Source: Caulochytrium protostelioides (lineage: Eukaryota; Chytridiomycota; Caulochytriomycetes; Caulochytriales; Caulochytriaceae). Taken from it: 64,000 nucleotides of DNA. A program made the position numbers and the translations under genes. The stretch spans positions 1 to 64,000 of the forward strand of contig ML014182.1 in the NCBI GenBank assembly GCA_003615045.1, read 5' to 3'. Each line of letters opens with the position of its first letter. The first letter of the stretch is position 1. Shown here one piece after another: positions 20,707-30,732 of this stretch. The notes under the pieces were generated by a model, which saw nothing but the letters and a program-made list of their open reading frames with translations, ran no database searches and was not told the DNA's origin.

Positions 20707-22668
20707 TCTGAAAAGGACCGCGGGCCGGAGCCGGAGCCGCCGTAGGCGTCGCGAGACGAGAGCGAGACCAGACCAGGATTGCGCCGCCCCGCCGCAGGTT
20801 CGACGGGCGTCGGAGCAAATCGGAGATCCTGCGGCCCGAGGTTCGGAGCCGATCGGACTCGGGCGTCCGTGAAGACGGGGCGGCGTCGACGGCGATGGGC
20901 CCCGTCGGCGTCGGGGTCCTTGTGGCGTTGTTTCAGCGACGCGTGCGTGCGAGACACCGATGGGCGCTGCGCGCCGCGGGCGTCTGCTCGTGCGCGTGGT
21001 CAGCAGACGGCGAATCGATGCCGCCCCTGCCCTCCGAGAGCGGGGGATCGCCAGAAGGCCGGTAAATGAGCAGCACCTGGTGTGAGAAAGCGTTTTTCAC
21101 GCGGTATCAACACGCCTCGTAGCAGACGTGACGCGACAAGAGGTGGATGAGGCGAGGGTCCGTCAATGGCCGGTCAATAGGTCAATTGGCAGCAAGTGGC
21201 GCGAGGATGGGGAGTGGGTATCAGGAAGGGTATCAGCGGTTGTTGAGCAAAGCGGCGCGGCCGTCGATGTCGATTCGTCGTGGCCGTCCGAAATCTCGGG
21301 CATTTCATCCCATTTACAGACCACTGACATGCGTATCATTCTGCATTGCGCCAACGACACCCCTCCTGTAGTCATCGGTCAGGGGTTCGGTTGTGCGAGT
21401 AGGGCCGGCACAACGGAAGCGGGAGCTTGGCACGTCCGCTGCTGCTCGTTTCATACGGTTTGTCGCCTATCGCCGCCCTGCGAAGGGCGCGTGCCGGTCC
21501 TGCCGGTCGTCGTCCGCAGCGCTGTCCGCCGGCGCTCGTGCTGCTGTTGCGGCGCTCGTGGCCGCCGCCGTCACGGCCGCCTCCGCGACCCCTGAATCGG
21601 CGCAGGAACCAGGGGAACCGGGCATGCTTGGAGGTCGATAGTGGCGGGCGGCCGCCGACGGCTGGGTGCACCGCTGGACGGATCGAGCAAAGAGATAAAT
21701 TTCCGGTCGTTGACCGCACACGCCAACGTGCCTTCGCGCGGTCCACCACGACGTCCGTCCGCCGCCGGCTGTCCGCCGCCGTCGCTGCGGCATACGGGGG
21801 GCACCTGAATGCCTTCGCGGCACCGTCATCCGCTTCCACGCCTTGCGCCTCTCGCCTCTCGCCGGGCCGGTCGCCGGGCTCGCTGGGCCGCCTCCCTCAT
21901 GCCCGAACGAGCGAGGATCGGCGTCGCCATGTCCTAGTATGTGCTCATGGCCGTGGCCGTGTCCGCTGGCCGCGGCAGGACGCGCGATAGGGTGCTGCGT
22001 GAGGGCGGCTTCCGCGGCAGCCATACCCCGAGGACCAGGTGGCGCAGCGTGATGATCGTCGTTGACGCGCGTTGTCTTCTGCGGAGGTATACTTCACTGC
22101 TTCGGCGGAGGTATACTTCACTGCTTCGGCGGAGGTATACGTCGATGCAGGGCGACCGTGGACGCCCTAGGGGTGTTCGTGAGGCCACGGGCCGTGGGTG
22201 GGCCGTGTGGACCCGGCGTGCCGCTCCCCCATGCATGCGCGCGAGACCGGCCGGGGCCGAAGGCGCGGGCCCCGCGCAGCAGCGAGTGGTTGTCTCGCTC
22301 TGGCGCTTGCTTGTCCCCCTCCAGGCGGCTTCGGCCGGGGCCGCGGCACATGCCGATGATCACCGGCACGATCCGACAACAGTGCGTCAGCAAGCAGTGG
22401 TCGTTGAAGTCTCCTCATGACATCAACGTCGGCAGTACCGGTGTTGACTGCTTGAGGCATGGGTCATGCAGATGACAATGATCCTCGTATATCACGGTAT
22501 CAAGCGGTGTTTCCACCGCTAGAACCCGTTGCACCCCCAATCCGATACGTGACGATACCATACGATACCAGTCAACCCAATTCCTGACATCCCCCGTTTC
22601 ATACTTCTCGTCCTATCCCATCGTGGCCGATCCTGATTCACAGCCCCCCCTTTTTTTTGATCGAGACG
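20707..22668. other. Large divergent intergenic region
   Basis: Nearly 2 kb between the starts of Cdt1 (-) and the THEM6-like gene (+). It holds a 24-bp tandem repeat at 22081-22140. GC-rich frames occur on both strands but they overlap, change phase and have no recognisable domain. No tRNA or other RNA gene was found. Confidence 0.55.
22081..22140. repeat. 24-bp direct tandem repeat, 2.5 copies
   Basis: Two exact 24-base units (22081-22104 and 22105-22128) are followed by the first 12 bases of a third. The unit begins GCGGAGGTATAC and then has CTTCACTGCTTCG-like sequence. It lies about 0.5 kb upstream of the thioesterase-like gene. Confidence 0.95.
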
Positions 22669-23832
22669 ATGACGGCGGCCACGATCCCGACTGCGGTGGC
22701 CAAGGCGCTGCTGGTCGCACTGCTGGCGGGCCACTGGCGGTCGCTGCCGACGGTGACGCTGATGCGGATGTACTGGCTGTCTGTGAAGTATGAGTGGATC
22801 CACCGCTATCGGAGCCCGTACGCGGCGCAGCCCGAGAAGCACCGGCTGTGGCGGCCGTGGCATACCAAGCACCGCATCCAGCTCGACCAGCTGGACATCA
22901 ACGGCCACTGCAACAACGTGGCGCTCGCCAAGATCATCGATATGCAGCGCATGGAGTGGTGGTGCCTCCACATGAAGCCGTCGCTCTCGCTCGAGACGTT
23001 CCTGCTCGTGAGTCAGAGCAGCGTGACGTACCTGGCGGAGATCCCCTTCTGGACCCTACTGGACCTGGAAACGCGCCTGATCTGCTTTGACGAGTATGTG
23101 CCGCTGGATAAATCGCTTGATGACGGTGATCCCCCCTTCAGCCGGATGGTGCTCGCTAGCGCGTGTTGAAGCGCCTGTTAGCGAGCGGGTTTCTGATATC
23201 CTCGATAACGCTGTTGATGCCATGTTCGCGTCGACTCACCCATGATACCGAGTCTGCTTATTTATACTTTTCTGTTGCTGCTTATCTTATCTAGACGCAC
23301 GATCTTTGTCTGGCACTGCTTCCGGTCGCAGAGCCGCCGCAACGGGCCCTTCGACCTGGTCCACGCGACAGCTATCTCGCGCCTCGCGATTCGACCGCGC
23401 CACCCGCCAGGCGGCGAGCGCAATGCCCGGCGCAAGGCCAAGGCGATGGAAGCGGCCGGCCTCGACGTCCTTCCCGCGTCAGATCCTGCTGTGCCCGCAC
23501 TGGATTCGAGTGTGCGTCGGAGTTTGAGTGAGCACGGCGCCGTCTCGCCGCCTGCCGCGCCGACGTTGTCGCCGCCTTCATCGTTGTCAGCGCCCTCACC
23601 GGCGCCGCGGCCAGAGGCCTCGCCAGCGGAGCGGACGTCCACCGGTGCGCCGACCGACCGCGGCGCTTCGCCCGGCCACGGCCTGAGCGACCTGCTGCGC
23701 GGCTCGGGCTGGCGCGGCGCGTGGACCGATGCGGACCGCGCTCGCAACGCGAAGGGATGGAAACACGTGGCCGCCAAGTGGGACCTCGACAAGCGCATCT
23801 CCAAACAGTTCCTCGCCGCGACTAAACTCTAG
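22669..23832 (+). CDS. THEM6-like acyl-CoA thioesterase superfamily protein
   Basis: Hot-dog fold protein similar to THEM6 and fungal 4HBT-like proteins; the precise substrate is unknown. Two exons, 22669-23093 and 23295-23832, give 320 residues. The 201-bp intron starts GTATGT and ends TAG, and the split codon GA/A joins LICFDE to RTIFVWHCF in phase. Residues 5-30 form a hydrophobic N-terminal segment, likely a membrane anchor as in THEM6. The hot-dog domain runs from about 65 to 190: HRIQLDQLDINGHCNNVALA carries the Asp and Asn-Asn positions typical of this subfamily. The C-terminal third is Pro/Ala/Ser-rich, then GWRGAWTDADRARNAKGWKH near the end. The frame stays open past the stop for 117 codons (see findings). 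Confidence 0.8.
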
Positions 23833-23921
23833 TGCATGCCGCCTCTGGCGGTGGCCGTCTGGTCATGCATGTCGCCTCTGGCTGTCGTCATACTGCCATG
23901 CATGTCGCCTTTCGGCGGTGG
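23833..23921. repeat. 33-bp-period tandem repeat, three copies
   Basis: The core TGCATGYCGCCTCTGGC begins at 23833, 23866 and, with a small change, 23899, so the period is exactly 33 bases. The first copy starts on the base after the thioesterase stop codon. Each unit is 11 codons long and lies in the same frame as the gene. Confidence 0.85.
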
Positions 23922-24896
23922 CCAGCGTCGCATTCGTCCTTCCTTTCTATCCCATCTCATCGCGCGACGGCCACGGGTCCGCTCGCTCCGTCATTTTCAG
24001 ACGAGGCGTGGTCTGCTGGGGGGAAGTCGGGTTTCCGCCGCATCCATGGCCTTCGCTGGGGGCCTCGCGCGGCGTAGCGCGCGTGCACGCGAAGGCAGCG
24101 GTCGGCTGGGCAGTGGCGTGCGTCGCGAGGCGGGAGGTGGGGTCGCCACCACCGGAAGTAATGAAATCCGCCATTTTCCATGATGTTTCATGCTCGCGCG
24201 CGAGCCCATCGATGCTTGGTTCAGGGAACGCGAGGGCCTTTCGACGGTGAGCGACGATGTCCATGGTGGCCGCTGCGGCGTCAGGAACGTGCGGTTGGGC
24301 CTTGAAATCGTTGCAGTCGTTGCTGCGTTCGTCGCGTGCCGGAAAGGGAGGCGAAGCGAAGCAAGGCGGCTTGGCCAGGTCGCCAGCGCAGCAACAGCGC
24401 GACACGACGGAAGATCGGCAGAGCGGTATCCACGACGGCAGCATGGCGGTGTTGACCTTTTCCGCCTCCCTTTCCCTTTCGTCCACTGATCCCGCCTGAT
24501 ATACTCGACACGCCTGACACGCCTCACACGGGCCCTTCCATTTTCTGCCACTTCTATGCTCAACCTTGGCCTCGATACGCAATCGCGATACGGCGATACG
24601 ACGCGTTGCTGAGCGGGAGAACCAAGTCTTCACGGCGGCTTCTCCAACCATCTCTGACGGCGGCGTTGCGCTAGTTCCGCTCACTCGCCGCCCATCGTGC
24701 CGCTGCCACCCCTGCGTCCGCGTCCGCCCCCGCTATAGGGCTTGTGCTGCCGACGTATGCGGCTCAACCGATGGCGTGGTCCTCGGGACGCCGTAGCCCG
24801 CGGCCGCCTCATACTGGTGCCGGCGCGCCTCTCACGACCAGTCCAGCGATCCGTCGCGCCAGCGCGAGCAGCGCCGCCTGCGGCCAGCGCACTTGC
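23833..24896. other. Intergenic region with an in-frame open tract
   Basis: Between the thioesterase-like gene and the Na+/H+ exchanger. The frame of the former remains open after its TAG up to a stop at 24181-24183. From about 24560 to 24605 there are several CGATAC repeats near the presumed exchanger promoter. No separate gene could be supported. Confidence 0.5.
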
Positions 24897-27671
24897 ATGA
24901 CGGCTCGCATTGTCGGGATGCGGCGGACCCTCGTGTGGGCGGCCGTGGTGGCGCTGAGCGCCGCGGCGTCCCGGCTGGTCTCGGCGCATGCGATCGGCGC
25001 AGCGGCAGGGTCGGCACCGACGACGACGCCGACGCTGCCCGGGATGGACGACCCCGACCCGCTCGTCGACGTGCCGCCCGCGGCGCCCGACGGCGCGCTC
25101 GAGGAGCTGTATTCGACCTGGGCGATCCTTATACTGATCACGATGCTTTTTAGCATTTTGCTGATGAGCTACTACTTCCAGAGCAAGCGCATCCACTTCC
25201 TCCACGAGTCGGTGGTGTCCATCTTTCTCGGGATCATGGTCGGGCTCGTGGTCCGGTTCGTGCCAGACGAGTCGTTTGCCCAGCTGATGATGTTCGACCA
25301 TCGGTACTTCTTCAATCTGTTACTCCCGCCGATCCTGCTCAACTCCGGGTATGATTTGAAGCGCAAGAACTTTTTTCGCAATTTTGGTAGCATCCTCATG
25401 TTTGCGCTGGTGGGCACCTTCCTGTCGACCGTGTTTATCGGCATCGTCGTCTGGCTCTTTGTCGGGACAGGCATCTATGGACTCCAGCTAAGTTTTCTCG
25501 AGTGCATCCAGTTCGGGGCAATTATGTCGTCGACCGATCCCGTCACCGTGCTCGCTATCTTTCACCAGCTCCGCGTCGACCCGCAGTTGTTTGCCATCAT
25601 CTTTGGCGAGAGCATGCTCAACGACTCGGTCGCCATTGTGCTCTCGACCGTTCTGAAGCAGTACCGCGGCAAGCATATCTCGCTCGGCAATATCCTCCAC
25701 GGTGTGGGCACCTTTCTGGCCGTGTTCTGGGGCTCGGTCGCCGTCGGCATTCTGATGGCCCTCATGTGCGCCATCATGCTGAAGCACTCCCGCCTCTACA
25801 AGTACCAAGCAATCGAGTCCTCGCTCATCACGCTGGTCGCTTACTCGTCTTACCTGCTCTCAAACGGCTGCCAGCTCTCGGGCATCGTGTCGCTGCTGTT
25901 CTGCGGGATCAGCCTGCGCCACTACGCATACGACAATATGAGCCGCCGCACGCGGCGGACGACCAAGTATATGTTCCGCGTGCTCTCCCAACTGAGCGAG
26001 AACTTTATCTTTATCTATCTGGGCCTGACCGTCTTTGTCGAGCGCACTGCCGTCTACCTCCCATTGCTTATTCTATGGACGCTACTGGCGCTCATGGCCG
26101 CTCGCTACATCTCGGTCATCCCGATCGCGCGCTTGATCAACACCGTCTCGACCAACGTGGGCCGCGGCGAGGCCATCCCGCGCAACCACCAGATCATGCT
26201 GTGGTGGTCCGGATTGCGCGGTGCCGTCGCATTTGCCCTGTCCTTTGAGTTTGAGGGGCCTAATCAGAACGCGATCCGCACTACGACGCTCGTTACCTGC
26301 ATCGTGTCCGTCATTGCGCTCGGAGGCACAACCCACGCGGCGCTGCGGCGGCTCAACATCCGCATCGGTGTTGGCAGCACGCCGGGCCGCATCAAGCATC
26401 GCTCCGCGGGCGGCATGCGCCACCTGCACGGCGGGCAGGGGATGGACCATGGTCCGGACCTCAGCGACCCCCACAGCCTCGGCCATGGTCATGGCCACAG
26501 CCACGACCATAGCCGTGACCATGACCATGACCACCATGGTAGCGGCGGGTCGCTCGGGCCCGACGCGCCGTCGCCTGACGGGCCGTCCCCGTCGTCCGAT
26601 ACGGACGAGGAAGGCGGTGCGACCGATTCCTCGGGAGCGGAAGTCGAAGATTGGGACGACGATCACGCGGATGAGGACGACGAGGACGACGAGGACGACG
26701 ACAGCGGCGGCCGCCGAGACGACGACGGCGACCACCACGGCGACGGTGGCGCGTATAATTCAGGCTTGCATGCGATCCTGGATCCGCGGCGCGACCCGAA
26801 CCAGATCCGGCGCGAAGGCGTGTACCCGGCGATGGGCCTGCAGCCGCTGGGCACCTACGGCGCACGCCGCGAGTCGGCGCCGTTGCCACTCCCGCCACCG
26901 CCGTCGTCGTCATCCCCATCGCAGTCCCAGTCGCAGAGTCAGTCGCGGCAATATGCGCCCTCACCGCTGCTGCTGCCGTCGCAGTCCCGGTCGCGGAGCA
27001 AGACGGCCACGCGGCACCTTCGCATGTCGAGCGACGACGTGTACCCAGCGGCCTCGCCGGTCTCGGGCGGCACCAGCGATGCGCACGCCATTTCCCTGTT
27101 CGACCCGCTTGTACTGCCGCGGCTCGCAGGCCAGGCGCCGCGACTCGCGCACCACTGGTTCATCTCCTTCGACGAGAAGTGGCTCAAACCCGTGTTCAGC
27201 CGGTCGCGGACGCACGCCCGCGCCGCCCACGGCTCCTCGGCCCGCCGCCCGCCCCCGCGCGACTACCGCCGCGGCTCGCTCTCCCATCCGACGACGCGCT
27301 CCCACGAGAGTCTGCTCGCGCAGCACCGCATCGCGCGGATGCGGCCGCCCTCTCGCGGCGCCTATGACCACGATGCCTACCGCGACCACCGCGCCTACCG
27401 TGACCGTCGCGGGTCTTCGTCCCCGCCGCCGCCGCCCCCGCATGATAGCGACACGGCGTCGCCGTATCAGCCGCATCATCAGCAGCCGCCGTATCAGCAG
27501 CAGCAGCAACAACACGAGCCACAAGAGCGGCGGCCCAGTGTCCCCTTCATGCTGCGGCGGTCGCCGACCGGCGGATCCGATCATGCGGGTGGAAACCACC
27601 GCGCCGTGAGCCAGAGCGGCGACCTCGGCCGGCCGCCCGTCAGTCCCTCGCGCATGAACCACGCCGCCTGA
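24897..27671 (+). CDS. Endosomal/vacuolar Na+(K+)/H+ exchanger, Nhx1/NHE6-9 type
   Basis: Predicted antiporter that exchanges Na+ or K+ for H+ across endosomal membranes and controls luminal pH. The start at 24897 gives a signal peptide (MRRTLVWAAVVALSAAA) and 924 residues; an in-frame ATG at 24771 would add 42. About twelve membrane segments lie between residues 74 and 483. Family motifs are the amiloride-binding FFNLLLPPILLNSG (about 138), STDPVTVLA (about 211), the transport pair in FGESMLNDSVAI (about 236-247) and GLRGAVAFAL (about 440). The cytosolic tail (about 490-924) is far longer than in yeast Nhx1 (633 residues in all). It holds a His/Asp cluster, a Glu/Asp block, Ser-Gln repeats and a Pro/Gln-rich end. 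It converges with CFAP20, 267 bp away. Confidence 0.92.
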   Translation: MTARIVGMRRTLVWAAVVALSAAASRLVSAHAIGAAAGSAPTTTPTLPGMDDPDPLVDVPPAAPDGALEELYSTWAILILITMLFSILLMSYYFQSKRIHFLHESVVSIFLGIMVGLVVRFVPDESFAQLMMFDHRYFFNLLLPPILLNSGYDLKRKNFFRNFGSILMFALVGTFLSTVFIGIVVWLFVGTGIYGLQLSFLECIQFGAIMSSTDPVTVLAIFHQLRVDPQLFAIIFGESMLNDSVAIVLSTVLKQYRGKHISLGNILHGVGTFLAVFWGSVAVGILMALMCAIMLKHSRLYKYQAIESSLITLVAYSSYLLSNGCQLSGIVSLLFCGISLRHYAYDNMSRRTRRTTKYMFRVLSQLSENFIFIYLGLTVFVERTAVYLPLLILWTLLALMAARYISVIPIARLINTVSTNVGRGEAIPRNHQIMLWWSGLRGAVAFALSFEFEGPNQNAIRTTTLVTCIVSVIALGGTTHAALRRLNIRIGVGSTPGRIKHRSAGGMRHLHGGQGMDHGPDLSDPHSLGHGHGHSHDHSRDHDHDHHGSGGSLGPDAPSPDGPSPSSDTDEEGGATDSSGAEVEDWDDDHADEDDEDDEDDDSGGRRDDDGDHHGDGGAYNSGLHAILDPRRDPNQIRREGVYPAMGLQPLGTYGARRESAPLPLPPPPSSSSPSQSQSQSQSRQYAPSPLLLPSQSRSRSKTATRHLRMSSDDVYPAASPVSGGTSDAHAISLFDPLVLPRLAGQAPRLAHHWFISFDEKWLKPVFSRSRTHARAAHGSSARRPPPRDYRRGSLSHPTTRSHESLLAQHRIARMRPPSRGAYDHDAYRDHRAYRDRRGSSSPPPPPPHDSDTASPYQPHHQQPPYQQQQQQHEPQERRPSVPFMLRRSPTGGSDHAGGNHRAVSQSGDLGRPPVSPSRMNHAA

Positions 27672-27938
27672 CCAGAGCGCCCCCACCGCGTGCCCTGGGG
27701 TGACGGGCGCACGCTACGCATGGACGCGCCTATTTTTTCTTGTTGAATCACCATCAAATGTTATACATGCTCGTCCCCTCTCTCACGTGGCGTCGTCGCT
27801 TCTCCCCCGTAACATAGGCGAATGAAACAGTAAAACGACGCGCGAACGTGAGATTCGACACAAGAACGATTTCTAGCTGATTTTCTGTTTTTCTCATGGG
27901 CTGGCATCCCCCCCCATCGCTTCCTGCGATGCGGGACA

Positions 27939-28631
27939 TTACAGCGGGATCTCCTGCACATTCGCGCCGGCATGGGCCGTGGCCGCGGCGCCCCCGGTGC
28001 CTGCAGTCATGGGCTGCAGGTGGGCCTCGGCGCCCGGGGCAAAGGCCGACTGCTGCTGCTGCTGCTTCTGTAGGGGCAAGAAGAGTTTGAACTCGGCTGG
28101 GAGCTCCTCCTCCGAGTACAGGCGGTCCGAGAAGTAGACGCGGCGGATGCGGCAGTTGGCGTGGATCTGGACGCGCAGGGTCTCGATGTAGTTGGTGCCG
28201 TAGGCGCGGCGGGTGAAGTCGCTCAGGTTGAACTGGATCTGGTTCCATCCGTCGTCGAGCCGCATCGGCATCGTGCAGATGAAGGGCTTGACGCGCGTCG
28301 TGCTCTGGTAGTTGCTGGCGCGGAAGCGGCGGCGCACGTTCTTGTCGTCTAGGACGGTCACCTCGAATGTGAAGTACTTCTTGAGGTTCTTGATGATCAT
28401 CACCAAAAAGGGCAGCTTGATGCCGAGGGTCTTGCCCGCCTCGGCGGGGCAGGTGATGTAGTTCGTGGACACGTTGGTGCCGACGATCTCCAGCACGGAC
28501 GACTGGATGTCGCTGTCTGTGATCCGCTTGATGTGGCCGTTGCGGACCTCCGTGTCCCAGATCTGCAGCGGCTTCGAGCCGATACTGTACAGGATGGACA
28601 GGAAGCCCGACTGGAACGTGTTGCGGAACAT
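27939..28631 (-). CDS. CFAP20: Cilia- and flagella-associated protein 20
   Basis: Conserved axonemal and centriolar protein (BUG22 family) that lies at the inner junction of doublet microtubules and is needed for motility. The start [20 protein letters not shown] is almost invariant in the family and sets the start at 28631; the frame is open 40 codons further upstream. The conserved body spans residues 1 to about 190, including the segments [40 protein letters not shown] and [16 protein letters not shown] tail of about 35 residues beyond the usual 193, with a Gln run and Ala-rich stretch, is extra. Single exon. Its presence is strong evidence for a flagellated life stage. It is divergent from IFT70. 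Confidence 0.97.
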   Translation of the reverse strand: MFRNTFQSGFLSILYSIGSKPLQIWDTEVRNGHIKRITDSDIQSSVLEIVGTNVSTNYITCPAEAGKTLGIKLPFLVMIIKNLKKYFTFEVTVLDDKNVRRRFRASNYQSTTRVKPFICTMPMRLDDGWNQIQFNLSDFTRRAYGTNYIETLRVQIHANCRIRRVYFSDRLYSEEELPAEFKLFLPLQKQQQQQSAFAPGAEAHLQPMTAGTGGAAATAHAGANVQEIPL

Positions 28632-30732
28632 GGCGGCCGCCGGACGATACGGGCGAGGACTGGGAAACGCTGGCTCGGCGATCACGATGGTTCGAGCGCG
28701 GCGGTAGTGGTGGCTCGGCAAGAGCGGGCGATCACGGCACAGTGGTATCAATCAGGGCCAAGCGGTGGTCGATGGTCGCGCAAGACGTTATCGAGTATGG
28801 TATCCACGTGCTCGGGCGTTTTTGATGGAATGAAAGGGAAAACGGTCGGCACCACGTCAGATGGAAGATGCGTCGGCGTATCCGTCGGAGTCTCGAGCGG
28901 GTCGCCGCGCATCCCAGGTCAAGACCGCTAGCAGAAGGAGACCTGCAAGCCAACGACAGGCCCTCGTCGGCCCCGCGGCGAGAAGGAGACGGCTCGTGCC
29001 ACGTGAGATGGCGCCGTGATCTTGACACCCTGATGCGCTTGGGCGGTCGATCTCTCCGCGATTTCCGAGAGGCTGGTCGCACCTCCCTTGGCATCGCACC
29101 CGCGGCAAGGGGCGGCTGCCCGCCGATGAGCGCCGTGGGCCCACCGCCGTCGTCCAGACTCAACGTCCTCTGCGCATCGCCGTCTCCCCAGGTGGCAGCC
29201 GGCAGCCTGCCCCGATCCCGAAGTCCGCTCGCAGCGTGCCGTCTCCGATCGGCGGCCGTGGCTTCGGGGAACCCGCGTGCGCCTTCGCGGTTTGCGCGAT
29301 GGTGATTGTTGTGGGTGTTGTTGTTATGCTCGGGCCCGGCGTCGGCGCCGGCGGCGGTCTCGACATCCGCGGCGACATCGACAACGACAACGACATCGAC
29401 ATTGACATCGACATCGATATCGACATCGGCGGACTTTTCAGGGTTCCACGAAACGCGCTCGCCGCCGCGACCAGAACGGAGCGCCGTGGGCGGCATCCAA
29501 GACGGCGGCGCCAGCGGCGGCACCAGCATCGCCTAGGTGAACGCGGCGGCGGTTGATCTGCCGCCGTCGGAAGCCGACGTCCGTCGCGCAGGGCCGCCCG
29601 AGACGCCGACGCCGGCGCCGGCGGCGGGAACCCCGACGGCCTGCCCTCGCCCTCGCCCCCCGCGCCGATCCGTCACCACCACGGTGAAGCGAGGCGAAGC
29701 GGTCGGCGCCCCGCCCGCCGCCGCATTCTGGTTCAGCCGCGGCCGTCCTCGGGCTCTGTGGTGCCTCGGTGGGGCGGCAACCGTGCCGTAGAAGGGAACG
29801 CTGCGCGGGATCTATGAAGACCAGCGAATGGATTGGGAGACGAGGATCAAGGGCAAAAGAGGATGCATCGTGGATGCATCGACAATGAGACAGTACTTTT
29901 CATCCTATGCCATACTATGCGCCGGATGCTACCAGGTCTTCATTTATCGACCCCATCGATGCTCGAATCGTGCCTGCGCTGCCGCACTGCGAAAGGAGGG
30001 CACGGCGTGTAGGCGTGGCACATGGTGTGCAGGATGCCGCAGGATGCCGCCGACTGCTGCCGATGCATTTATACCGATGCTGATACTTTTGGATAGTCAT
30101 GCATCTCTGGGCAGCGCTATCGCTCGATGCCGGGCCGACGTCAGCCGATCCGGTGGCCGATCGGCCCCGCAGTGCTTGGCCGGCATTTCAAGCTCAGATC
30201 GGGTCGGGGCCGGCGCCCGCACGGGCCTCGGGCCGCCGCTAGGTCTCGCCGCCGAATAGGAGGAGACGTCTCGTGCTGCGGAGATCGCCGTACGGGGTAC
30301 ACTTGCTGGTCCGGGCTGATCCGGGAGGCCATGCCATCACGCCTCATCGCAGCACATTGATGGGCGACCATCAACACGATCGATGATTCTTCAGATGATG
30401 CGTATTCGTATCCATTGTTTCTCCGTGGCGACGCGAGACCCGACGATCTGCGATCGAGCGCCGCCGGTATCACGCTTGCCAGACATCCGACGCGTACACG
30501 GCCCCAGCGCTTGATAACCCTAACCTCGACGTCCTGCGGCAACGGCCATCCTTCATCGTTGCTCGCCGTTGAGTTCCTGGTTGCCGCGATCTGCCGCGTC
30601 GCGCCCTTGCGACCTCCGCACCGGCCTGTCGCCTGCCACCCCTCGGTCTAACCGTGGTTTGGCTGCGGCACTCGAGACCTTCCTCCTGGGGTTGCTTCCT
30701 CGCTCGCTCTGTTGCTGAGGTCGTCGCCGAGG
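28632..30732. other. Divergent region between CFAP20 and IFT70
   Basis: About 2.1 kb shared upstream of two cilium genes. It contains a GACATC-type hexamer repeat at 29372-29430 and several unrelated open frames of Arg/Pro/Ala-rich composition. I looked for an RFX X-box (inverted GTTGCC/GGCAAC) and saw only half sites, for example GGCAAC near 29777. No gene is supported. Confidence 0.5.
29372..29430. repeat. GACATC/GACAAC hexamer repeat
   Basis: About nine hexamers of GACATC, GACAAC or GATATC in a row. A microsatellite lying in the shared CFAP20/IFT70 upstream region. Confidence 0.85.

Noticed and set aside
28732-29529. Minus-strand frame of 265 codons upstream of CFAP20
   Set aside because: It reads through the hexamer microsatellite and is otherwise Arg/Pro-rich without domain similarity; it also overlaps other equally open frames.
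28632-30732. RFX X-box between the CFAP20 and IFT70 genes
   Set aside because: Only isolated half sites were seen by eye; no inverted pair with the right spacing.
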